Shown here piece after piece: positions 1 to 5,789 of a stretch of 5,931 nt of DNA. This DNA comes from an uncultured bacterium (lineage in GTDB: Bacteria; Auribacterota; Tritonobacteria; UBA1439): the NCBI GenBank assembly GCA_937858775.1, contig CALLYX010000171.1:1-5931 (forward strand), given 5' to 3'. The position numbers and the translations under genes are program-made. The notes beneath the pieces were generated by a model, which saw only the letters and a program-made list of their open reading frames with translations, had not been told where the DNA came from and did not search any database. The number at the start of each line of letters is the position of its first letter. The first letter of the stretch is position 1.

Positions 1-158
1 ACCCGAGGGTCCCCATCGGCGACGAGATCGTGGAGGCTGGCCAGGAGGTCAACAACTGCAAGATCGTCGAGATACGTCCCGACGGCATCGCCTTCGAATA
101 CATGGGCAAACGGGTGGAGGTGCCTCTCCGGCAGGAGATCGAAAAGGAGAAGAAATAG
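1..158 (+). CDS. C-terminal end of a PilP/GspB/GspC-like periplasmic pilus or secretion protein (5' incomplete)
   Basis: The reading frame (first full codon at base 3) is open from the window edge to TAG at 156-158 and gives the last 51 residues. They begin PRVPIGDEIVEAG and continue as a small beta domain (KIVEIRPDGIAFEYMGKRVE) ending in a charged EIEKEKK tail. Short strands with the pattern 'IGD.I..G..V....I..I..DGI.FEY.GK.VEVPL' are what the C-terminal domain of PilP, GspC or GspB looks like. In type IV pilus and type II secretion systems this periplasmic domain contacts the secretin. The gene directly downstream is a PilQ-type secretin, one base away, which is the usual PilP-PilQ order and supports the call. 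The fragment is too short to separate the PilP, GspC and GspB families, so no symbol is given. Confidence 0.55.
   Translation, partial: PRVPIGDEIVEAGQEVNNCKIVEIRPDGIAFEYMGKRVEVPLRQEIEKEKK
144..149 (+). promoter_or_regulatory. Ribosome binding site of the secretin gene, inside the upstream gene's last codons
   Basis: AAGGAG lies 10 bases before the ATG at 160, within the last codons of the upstream gene. The upstream TAG (156-158) is separated from the ATG by a single G, so the two genes are almost certainly on one transcript and probably translationally coupled. This supports the ATG at 160 over the in-frame ATG at 181. Confidence 0.6.
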
Positions 159-159
159 G

Positions 160-2298
160 ATGAGCAGACCGAGGTGGAAGATGCCCCTCTGCGCCCTCTG
201 CGCCTGCGCCCTCGCCGTGTCCGCGGCGGCCGCCCGCGGGGCGGACCCCGCGGGCCCCGCCGCTTCCGCGGGGGGGGAGGCGCAGGCAGATCTTATTTCC
301 CTGAATGTCCGCGACGCCGAGATACACGAGGTTCTTTCCACATTCTCCAAGCGTTTCAACATACCGATCGTCGTCGGCCCCGAGATCAAGGGCCGGGTCA
401 CGGTTATGATCGCCAACGTGCCGTGGGAGACCGCCCTAGGCCAGGTGCTCGACGCCTGCGACCTCTCATATATCGAGGAGGGGGATATCATCCGGGTGGT
501 GAACAAATCCGGCACGGCCACCGCGCCGCTTCAGGCCGCCCAGGCCCAGCCGGCCGAGGGGCGCGCATCCACGGCCGCGGCGCGGTTGGCGCCGCCCCCC
601 GCGGCCTCCCCGCTGGCGGCACTCGCGGAAGCCCCGGCCGGGCCTTCGCCCGCCCCCGGCCCCGCCGCGGCCACGCCCGGCGTGGGCGTCAAGTCCACGG
701 CCAAGACGGGCGTGCCGACCGTAGGCAAGGTGACGTTCGATTTCAAGGAGGCCGACCTCGTCAATATCCTCCGCATCTTCTCCATGCGCTACGGGATCAA
801 CATCATCGCAGGCCCCGAGGTCCAGGGCAAGGTCAGCATCCGCCTGGTGGACGTGCCATGGGAGACGGCCCTTAAGCTCATCCTCGAGTCGAACAACTAC
901 TCGTACGTCAAGCAGCAGAACGTATTCCGGATCCTCTCCCGCGAGCAGCTCGAGAAGGAGCCGATGGACACGAAGGTCTTCCCGCTGAGTTACGCGCAGG
1001 CCAAGGATGTGGCCAACTCCATCAGCCACCTGCTCACCCCCCAGCGCGGCCTGCTCAAGCCGGACGACCGGAGCAACACGCTCGTGATCACCGACATCCC
1101 GAAGAAGCTGAACGACATCGAGGAGGTGATCTACCGGCTGGACCGGCGCACCCCGCAGGTCCTGATCGAGGCGCGCATCCTCGAGTTGAGCGACGACTTC
1201 GACGAGAACATCGGGATCAACTGGGTCGCCCTCAAGGGGTACAACGTCCAGATCGGCCCGCCCGCCAACGAGGGGCTGTTCAGCTTCAAGCGCGAGGAGG
1301 TGCACGGCAGGGGGACGAGCGAGGGCGACGTCTTCTCCGACATCATCGCCGAGCAGGACACGAGGACCAGGGGGAGAACCTTCGGCGACTCGACCACCTC
1401 CACCGTCTCCACCGTGCCTGGGTCGGCCAGCGGGACCACCATCACGACCACCGACAGCGCGAAGAGGGAGAACCTGAACACCGTGGCGCGGGACAGGATG
1501 TTCGGCACCAAGGGGGTCGAGGGCCTGAGCGCCGACCAGATCCCGGCCTCCCTCCCTTACCCCTCCGACTACACGACCGATCAGCGCGCGAAGCGCGTCA
1601 TGACCACCGAGCTCACCCAGGCGGTCCTCACCCCCGACAATTTCCAGCTCACGCTCAACTTCCTACAGGAGCAGACCGACGCGAACCTCATCTCCCACCC
1701 GAAGATCGTCACCGCGGACAACAAGGACTCGACGATGAAGGTGGTCGAGCAGTGGCCGATCCCCAGGTTCCAGTTCAACAACGACACCGGCCAGTGGGAG
1801 ATCTCCGACTTCCAGTACAAGGACATCGGGATCATCCTGAAGGTGAAACCGCACGTCAACGAGGACGACTTCATCAACATGAGGGTCGTCCCGGAGGTGA
1901 GCAACATCCTCACCACCACCACATTCGGCGGCGCCACCAGCGCGAACCTCCCCATCATCTCCACTCGGACCGCGGAAACGGACGTCCTCATCCGCAACGG
2001 CCAGACGCTGGCGATCGGCGGCCTGATGCAGGAGAACGAGTCCGACGCCGTGACCAAGCTCCCGCTGCTCGGCGAGATCCCCCTGATGGGGCCGTATCTC
2101 TTCTCCAACTCCGCGAAGAAGATCGTCAACCACAACATCATCATCTTCGTCACGGCCAACGTCGTGACGGAGGAGAACAAGGACTCTCTCTGGGTCGGGC
2201 AGCGCGAACAGCAGAACAAGCAGCTCAATATCCCGAAGACGAAATGGTGGGAGCCGAGGCGGCTGCGGCACGGCCTCGGCTCGCAGCCCGGCTACTGA
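160..2298 (+). CDS. pilQ: Type IV pilus-type outer-membrane secretin (PilQ family) with two N0 domains
   Basis: The 712-residue product should form the multimeric outer-membrane channel through which a type IV pilus (or a related pseudopilus system) passes. Residues 1-28 are a signal peptide (basic start, Ala/Leu/Cys core, Ala-rich cleavage area around 22-28). Residues 45-116 and 188-262 are two N0/STN-like domains; each carries 'GPE(I/V).G(R/K)V' and 'VPWETAL'. They are separated by a Pro/Ala-rich linker (about 118-187). Residues 271-330 are a secretin N1 domain (FPLSYAQAKDVA; SNTLVITDIP). The secretin barrel domain starts at PQVLIEARILEL (332-343). It includes SHPKIVTADN (512-521) and the family signature NGQTLAIGGLM (613-623), followed by KLPLLGEIPLMG. 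Between GINW (about 350-353) and the helix near 494 there is an unusually long insertion, Thr/Ser-rich at 411-433. The domain order N0-N1-secretin fits PilQ better than GspD, which has more N domains. A typical AMIN domain is not seen. The short tail after 690 could bind a pilotin, but that is inference. Confidence 0.9.
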   Translation: MSRPRWKMPLCALCACALAVSAAAARGADPAGPAASAGGEAQADLISLNVRDAEIHEVLSTFSKRFNIPIVVGPEIKGRVTVMIANVPWETALGQVLDACDLSYIEEGDIIRVVNKSGTATAPLQAAQAQPAEGRASTAAARLAPPPAASPLAALAEAPAGPSPAPGPAAATPGVGVKSTAKTGVPTVGKVTFDFKEADLVNILRIFSMRYGINIIAGPEVQGKVSIRLVDVPWETALKLILESNNYSYVKQQNVFRILSREQLEKEPMDTKVFPLSYAQAKDVANSISHLLTPQRGLLKPDDRSNTLVITDIPKKLNDIEEVIYRLDRRTPQVLIEARILELSDDFDENIGINWVALKGYNVQIGPPANEGLFSFKREEVHGRGTSEGDVFSDIIAEQDTRTRGRTFGDSTTSTVSTVPGSASGTTITTTDSAKRENLNTVARDRMFGTKGVEGLSADQIPASLPYPSDYTTDQRAKRVMTTELTQAVLTPDNFQLTLNFLQEQTDANLISHPKIVTADNKDSTMKVVEQWPIPRFQFNNDTGQWEISDFQYKDIGIILKVKPHVNEDDFINMRVVPEVSNILTTTTFGGATSANLPIISTRTAETDVLIRNGQTLAIGGLMQENESDAVTKLPLLGEIPLMGPYLFSNSAKKIVNHNIIIFVTANVVTEENKDSLWVGQREQQNKQLNIPKTKWWEPRRLRHGLGSQPGY
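292..945 (+). repeat. Internal duplication of the N0/STN-like domain within the secretin
   Basis: Residues 45-116 and 188-262 of the secretin align without gaps over their cores at an offset of 145 residues: GPEIKGRVT (73-81) matches GPEVQGKVS (218-226), and NVPWETAL (86-93) matches DVPWETAL (231-238). The second copy is the closer match to the classic PilQ N0 pattern and leads directly into N1. The first copy is followed by a low-complexity Ala/Pro linker, so it probably hangs off the periplasmic end as an extra ring or a tethered domain. The two copies differ at many synonymous and replacement sites, so the duplication is old. Confidence 0.75.
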
Positions 2299-2324
2299 AC
2301 GCCGGCGCGCGCCCCCCCGAATGG

Positions 2325-2331
2325 GGAGGTG
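2325..2331 (+). promoter_or_regulatory. Ribosome binding site of the exported-protein gene
   Basis: GGAGGTG, a near-perfect Shine-Dalgarno, has its GGAGG core 7 bases before the ATG at 2337. It decides the start: the frame is open far upstream, into the secretin gene, but only the ATG at 2337 gives a signal peptide at the N-terminus. A second ATG at 2333 in another frame is too close to the core. Confidence 0.7.
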
Positions 2332-2336
2332 AATGC

Positions 2337-3368
2337 ATGAAGATTCCGCTCTCCTGCGCGGCCGCCATATGCGCGCTTGGTTGCGCCCGGTCGCCTTCCC
2401 CCGCGCTGGCGGAGACCCCCGGGGCCCGGTCCGTCTCCGCGGCATCGCCCCAGTCGTTCACGGTGGACGGCGTGAACGAGAACAGGATCGAGTCCTACGG
2501 CGCCTCCTTCTACGACATCATGCCGAGGAATCCGGTGCTCGAGTGCAAGGATGTGTCCGCGCAGGCGGGCCGGTTCTTCATCTATGATTACACGGCGTCG
2601 GAGCTCCACTGCACCAATCTCCTCAACGACTATACCAGGAACGCGCAGGGGGCCGGCGTCCGTCCGGGGATGGTATGCACCATCCTCGCCGCCGAGAAGA
2701 TATGGCCAAAGGCGGAGGATTGGGGGGAGGGCGAACGGTCCGCGGCGAACACGATAAGAGACACCACCGGCGATGCCGCCTGGCCGACGGACGGCCTTAG
2801 GAAGCTCTACGTCTGCACCCTCGGGACGGCGGGCGGGGCGACGGTGTACGGTTTTTTCGAGATCACGAACAACACGAGCGACACCTTCTCCGTGGACGGC
2901 ACCATCTCGGGCCTTCCCGTCTACTCGGGGGATGTCCGGTACAGGATCATGACAAACCCCCCCTCGCCGCGGACCAAGCCCCAGCTTCTGCTGGGCACGG
3001 ACTCCTATATCGACCCGGCATGCGACGGCTGTGTCCGGAGGGGGATCAACTACAGGCTCACCCCGCTGCCGAACTCCCCGACCTGGAATCCGCTGAACGA
3101 GGTGGACCCGTACGTCGCCGTTCTTCCCCCGGGGGGACAACTCCTCTTTTTTCACAATGGCCGATGGGGCAGGACGGCGAGGCCCGTGTACCGCGGCCTG
3201 GTGATGGGGGGGGTCTCTTCCGGCACGCTCTGCGTCGGCCTCATGGGGCCGACGCTACCCGCCGGCAAGTACACCATCTACGGCGTGCTGAACACCCCCG
3301 GCGCCTCCGTCTTCGACCCCCGGTATTGGCGCAGCGAAATGACGAGCGCCACCTTCTCCTTCCCGTGA
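2337..3368 (+). CDS. Exported protein of unknown function, directly downstream of the secretin
   Basis: I do not recognise this 343-residue protein. Residues 1-25 are a signal peptide with a good signal-peptidase I site (ALA at 23-25, before ET). The mature part is rich in beta-strand-like segments, Gly, Pro, Asn and Thr, with no membrane segment, and should be periplasmic or extracellular. It contains several cysteines, including a CDGC motif (229-232), so disulfides are possible. Residues about 176-204 read ITNNTSDTFSVDG, then GDVRYRI. This recalls the 'N-T-x-T-x-x-V ... G-D-x-Y-R-I' end of the modules seen in the beta-helix protein downstream (GDIYRFNP), but the match is weak. The C-terminal part (LPAGKYTIYGVL, then WRSEMTSATFSF) looks like the last strands of a beta-sandwich. 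It begins 38 bases after the secretin stop with no visible terminator between, so co-transcription is likely. A pilus-associated protein or a secreted substrate is possible; neither is shown. Confidence 0.8.
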   Translation: MKIPLSCAAAICALGCARSPSPALAETPGARSVSAASPQSFTVDGVNENRIESYGASFYDIMPRNPVLECKDVSAQAGRFFIYDYTASELHCTNLLNDYTRNAQGAGVRPGMVCTILAAEKIWPKAEDWGEGERSAANTIRDTTGDAAWPTDGLRKLYVCTLGTAGGATVYGFFEITNNTSDTFSVDGTISGLPVYSGDVRYRIMTNPPSPRTKPQLLLGTDSYIDPACDGCVRRGINYRLTPLPNSPTWNPLNEVDPYVAVLPPGGQLLFFHNGRWGRTARPVYRGLVMGGVSSGTLCVGLMGPTLPAGKYTIYGVLNTPGASVFDPRYWRSEMTSATFSFP

Positions 3369-3375
3369 AACGGGA
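3361..3375 (+). other. Small hairpin spanning the stop codon of the exported-protein gene
   Basis: TCCCGT (3361-3366) pairs with ACGGGA (3370-3375) around a GAA loop, so the TGA stop at 3366-3368 lies in the hairpin. There is no T-tract after it. Further GC-rich inverted repeats follow (3380-3393; CCGCGG at 3391-3396 and 3401-3406). These could protect the 3' end of the transcript, or be chance structure in GC-rich DNA. Confidence 0.3.
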
Positions 3376-3426
3376 CCGCCGGCCCTACGGCCGCGGGGAG
3401 CCGCGGATCCGGCGGGGGCGCGGAAG

Positions 3427-3455
3427 GGGCGCCATGCCGTGGGCGCCCGTTTCTT
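3427..3455 (+). terminator. Possible intrinsic terminator of the secretin operon
   Basis: GGGCGCC (3427-3433) pairs with GGCGCCC (3442-3448) over an 8-base loop, and GTTTCTT follows. The stem is strong and seven base pairs long but the T-tract is short and interrupted. It lies 58 bases after the stop of the exported-protein gene and before the next gene, which is where a terminator is expected. Confidence 0.4.
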
Positions 3456-3470
3456 GACGATGCGCGCGAA

Positions 3471-3491
3471 ATATGATAACTTCTATCATGT
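3471..3491 (+). promoter_or_regulatory. AT-rich inverted repeat upstream of the beta-helix gene; possible operator or promoter
   Basis: ATGATA (3473-3478) and TATCAT (3484-3489) form a 6-bp inverted repeat with a 5-base spacer, in the only AT-rich stretch of the intergenic region. TATGAT (3472-3477) resembles a -10 box. A TTGACG at 3454-3459 resembles a -35 box, but the 12-base spacing is too short for an ordinary sigma-70 promoter. The site is 46 bases before the ATG at 3537, so a promoter, a regulator-binding site or the base of a leader hairpin are all possible. Confidence 0.3.
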
Positions 3492-3523
3492 TTGCGGTTT
3501 AGGAGAGCAGAAGCGGCGTCCAT

Positions 3524-3529
3524 AAGGAG
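3524..3529 (+). promoter_or_regulatory. Ribosome binding site fixing the start of the beta-helix gene at 3537
   Basis: AAGGAG lies 7 bases before ATG at 3537. The frame is open further upstream to a TTG at 3492, but that start would put 15 extra, polar residues before the signal peptide and has no Shine-Dalgarno. The ATG at 3537 is therefore chosen. Confidence 0.7.
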
Positions 3530-3536
3530 CGCCTCC

Positions 3537-5789
3537 ATGCGCTTGCGATACGTGTCGCGCCTCGCCGCCGCGCTAGTCCTCTTCCCGTCCGTTTCCATCT
3601 CCCAGACCACCGCCGGTTCCATCTGGGGCGTTGAGAACTGGGACTCCTCCATGAACCCCATCATCGTCACGGGCGACGTGACGGTCGAGGCCGGGGCGAC
3701 ACTCAACATCGGCCCCGGCACGGAGGTGAGGTTCCGGGAGAACAACGACGACACGCGGTTGGGATGGGACATCCGGAGGAGCGAGCTGATCGTCTACGGC
3801 ACGCTCAACATAAACGGCGCCGCCGACAGCGTCGTCGTCCTCACGAGCACCGGCACCGCGGCCGGAGGCTGGTTCGGGATCGTCTTCGCCGACAACGCCG
3901 CGACCGGGACGATCCAGTACTGCAACATCGACCGCAGCGTCTTCGGGATCAACTTCACCGCCTGCGACGGCCCGCACTACGGCCGCGTCACCTACGACAC
4001 GCTTCCCCCCGCCACCGACAGGCTGCGGGCCGATTTCTGCGACTTCGTCTCCCTCGGGGTCACCGCCGGCATGACTGTCTACAACGACACGAAAGGGACT
4101 GTCGGCGTCGTCACGGGGATCTCCTCGACGCCGGACTACCCCGGGTCCAACAACCTCCTCCTGATCGCAGGCGGGATGACCGGCGGCGCCGTCAACGACC
4201 CGGGCGACTATTTCCACTTCAACCCCGGGGGGCCGGCGCCCTCAGTCTCCAACTGCCTCGTGAACGACGTCGTCACGGGTTTCTACTTCGACAACGAGGC
4301 CTCCCCCATGCTGACCGGCTGTTCCGTCATCAACGCGGCGACCGGCTACTCCTTCTGGGGGTTCTCCTCGCCCGTCCTCGTCAAGTGCAACGCCGCGCAG
4401 ATAGAGGGGGAGGGCGCGAACGCCCTCTACGCCACGGAGTACTCCAACGCCGTCGCGAAGGGGTGCGCCTTCTCCTCGGGCTCCGTCACGCTCGACATGG
4501 ACGCGAACCTGACCATGATCGACACGACGATCTCCTCCGCCAGGAATGGGATCGTCGGCCTCGAGGTGAAGGGCTCGGACCATGGCGGCAGTGTCCTGTC
4601 GTCATGCTCCGCCGTCGTCGACAACTGCAACATAATCGGCGTCGGGGACGAGGGGATCGGCGTCGCCTGGGACGACAACCTCAATCCGCTGACGGTGCAA
4701 TACTCGCGGCTGGGCGGCTTCGTTACGAACGTCGAGGCGCAGTGGGGAAGCGTAGACACGGGAATCGGGCTCTACCACATGGCGGGGCCTCGCTTCGCGG
4801 AGTGGTACTACGGCGTGTGCACGGGGGGGGACGTGTTCAGGCTGATCGACGACACGGTCGACTTCCAAAACCTCGGCGCGGCCGTCGGGATGACGGTCTA
4901 CAACCTGACGGACTTGAGCAGCGCGGTCGTGACCGACATCACCTCCATCCCCCCCGGCGCCTACAACACCCTTGTCACCGGCGGGATGAGCGGCGGGCAT
5001 AGCAACGACCCCGGCGATATCTACCGCTTCAACCCCACCGCCGACTATAACAATATCGACCTCGGCGACGCGGGCGCCCCCTCCGTCTACAGGAATTGGC
5101 CCCCCGGCCACGTGCCGAGCCGCGGCTACAACGAGTTCTACGGCCGCCAGAATCCCAAGGCGCTCTACAACATCATGATGACGGGGTCGAGCCCGCCGCC
5201 CAACCTGTACCAGCTCGAGGTGTGGGCCCAGAACAATTGGTGGCAGACGACCAACCACACCGTCATCTCCCGCTACATCTGGGACGACGACCCCTTCATG
5301 GGAAAGGTCCACTACGTCCCCAACCTCGACAGGCGGTTGACGTACTCGGTCTCCGGCATAGTAGTGGACGGCTTCAACGAGCCGGTCGAGGGGGTGCGGG
5401 TGGAGACGGATATCAGCGCGCAGTTCCAGGCGCGTTACGGCGTCGGGGGCCACACCGTCCTGGCCGACATCACGGACGCCGAGGGGTACTACACCATCTA
5501 CGGCCTCGTGCCCGACAACGCGAACCCGTATACCGTGACGGCGGCCAAGCTCGGGCACATCATCTCCCCACCCTCCTTCACCTTCACGCTCGGCTCCGCG
5601 GCCCCGTCCGATATCGTGGGTCGGGACTTCACCGCCTCCCTCCCTGCGCCGGTCATCACGGGCGTGGGCCGCAGGGACGGCGCTGACGGCGCCCCGAACC
5701 GCCTCCCCGGCAGGACGAACTGGGGGCTCGCGAGCGAGACGACGGATATCGGTCTTACTTTTTTGAGAAGCTTGGCGTATTCCGCATGA
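3537..5789 (+). CDS. Secreted right-handed beta-helix protein with carboxypeptidase-regulatory-like domain (3' end probably not native)
   Basis: The 750-residue frame encodes a probable cell-surface or extracellular protein. Residues 1-22 (or 1-26) are a signal peptide. Residues 28-66 read SIWGVENWDSSMNPIIVTGD, then VTVEAGATLNIGPGTEVRF. This is the standard capping and first-rung pattern of pectate-lyase-like parallel beta-helix proteins ('gdvtV..GatL.I.pGt.v.f'). Rungs with 'I.yCnI....fGI' follow. NNWW (566-569) and YIWDDDPF then match the 'NNWWG ... I.D' end pattern of this fold. Two copies of a module of about 70 residues are inserted (161-230 and 434-500). Residues 603 to about 699 form a carboxypeptidase-regulatory-like beta-sandwich (YSVSGIVVDGFNEPVEGVRV; TDAEGYYTIYGL). 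No catalytic site or anchor motif is visible; adhesion or polysaccharide binding is inference. From about residue 730 (base 5726) the frame runs over DNA that codes for a sigma factor on the other strand. The last 20 or so residues, ending SLAYSA, are therefore probably not native and the true C-terminus is missing. Confidence 0.85.
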   Translation: MRLRYVSRLAAALVLFPSVSISQTTAGSIWGVENWDSSMNPIIVTGDVTVEAGATLNIGPGTEVRFRENNDDTRLGWDIRRSELIVYGTLNINGAADSVVVLTSTGTAAGGWFGIVFADNAATGTIQYCNIDRSVFGINFTACDGPHYGRVTYDTLPPATDRLRADFCDFVSLGVTAGMTVYNDTKGTVGVVTGISSTPDYPGSNNLLLIAGGMTGGAVNDPGDYFHFNPGGPAPSVSNCLVNDVVTGFYFDNEASPMLTGCSVINAATGYSFWGFSSPVLVKCNAAQIEGEGANALYATEYSNAVAKGCAFSSGSVTLDMDANLTMIDTTISSARNGIVGLEVKGSDHGGSVLSSCSAVVDNCNIIGVGDEGIGVAWDDNLNPLTVQYSRLGGFVTNVEAQWGSVDTGIGLYHMAGPRFAEWYYGVCTGGDVFRLIDDTVDFQNLGAAVGMTVYNLTDLSSAVVTDITSIPPGAYNTLVTGGMSGGHSNDPGDIYRFNPTADYNNIDLGDAGAPSVYRNWPPGHVPSRGYNEFYGRQNPKALYNIMMTGSSPPPNLYQLEVWAQNNWWQTTNHTVISRYIWDDDPFMGKVHYVPNLDRRLTYSVSGIVVDGFNEPVEGVRVETDISAQFQARYGVGGHTVLADITDAEGYYTIYGLVPDNANPYTVTAAKLGHIISPPSFTFTLGSAAPSDIVGRDFTASLPAPVITGVGRRDGADGAPNRLPGRTNWGLASETTDIGLTFLRSLAYSA
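4017..4226 (+). repeat. Beta-helix inserted module, copy 1
   Basis: Residues 161-230 of the beta-helix protein: RL, then D..DF and LG, then GMTVYN (178-183), and an end of GGMTGGAVNDPGDYFHFNP (212-230). It pairs with copy 2 at 4836-5036. The spacing between GMTVYN and the GGM motif is 34 residues here and 31 in copy 2, so this is the same fold with a small loop change. Confidence 0.8.
4836..5036 (+). repeat. Beta-helix inserted module, copy 2
   Basis: Residues 434-500 repeat copy 1: RL, then D..DF and LG, GMTVYN (451-456), and an end of GGMSGGHSNDPGDIYRFNP (482-500). Between the two motifs both copies hold Val-Val/Ile-Thr strands (VVTGIS, VVTDIT), suggesting a small beta domain looped out of the helix. 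Confidence 0.8.
5726..5735. other. Probable breakpoint or assembly join, centred on a 10-base palindrome
   Basis: GCTCGCGAGC is its own reverse complement. To its left, the + strand codes for the beta-helix protein and the DNA is very GC-rich (about 78% in 5641-5700 by hand count). To its right, the - strand codes for a sigma factor and G+C falls to about 53% (5761-5931). Both genes are interrupted here: the + gene loses its end and the sigma factor loses region 4. Confidence 0.55.

Noticed and set aside
466..1305. Long antisense open frame opposite the secretin
   Set aside because: It is antisense to clear N0/N1 domains and rich in Val/Asp/Leu/Arg, as expected from the reverse of GC-rich coding DNA.
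1752..2336. Long + strand open frame upstream of the exported-protein gene
   Set aside because: It overlaps the conserved secretin coding region in another frame; its translation is low-complexity Arg/Gln/His-rich, typical of a GC-rich shadow. The gene starts at 2337.
2373..2384. Possible lipobox (ALGC) in the exported protein
   Set aside because: Leu is at -2 and Ala at -3, a poor lipobox, while a good signal-peptidase I site (ALA before ET) lies 9 residues further on.
2333..2587. Small ORF starting at the ATG at 2333
   Set aside because: It overlaps the exported-protein gene in another frame, its ATG is only 3 bases from the Shine-Dalgarno core, and the product is Arg/Gly-rich with no recognisable pattern.
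3206..3213. Run of eight G as a possible frameshift site or sequencing error (similar runs in the secretin and beta-helix genes)
   Set aside because: The reading frames remain open and sensible on both sides of each run, so there is no sign of a frameshift.
3454..3477. Sigma-70 promoter TTGACG / TATGAT
   Set aside because: The boxes are 12 bases apart instead of about 17, so it is not called as a standard promoter; it is mentioned only within the inverted-repeat entry.
3492..3536. Upstream TTG start for the beta-helix gene, adding 15 residues
   Set aside because: No Shine-Dalgarno at a suitable distance, and the added polar residues would precede the signal peptide. The ATG at 3537 has AAGGAG 7 bases upstream.
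3573..5558. Long antisense and alternate-frame open frames across the beta-helix gene (for example - strand 3573-4217 and 4602-5558, + strand 3764-5002)
   Set aside because: All are biased in composition and lack start signals or motifs. The frame from 3537 has a signal peptide, fold patterns and repeats.
5498..5731. Continuation of the sigma-factor frame beyond SVVSL to the TGA at 5498-5500
   Set aside because: This part is antisense to the carboxypeptidase-regulatory-like domain and shows no sigma region 4, so it is read-through across the join.
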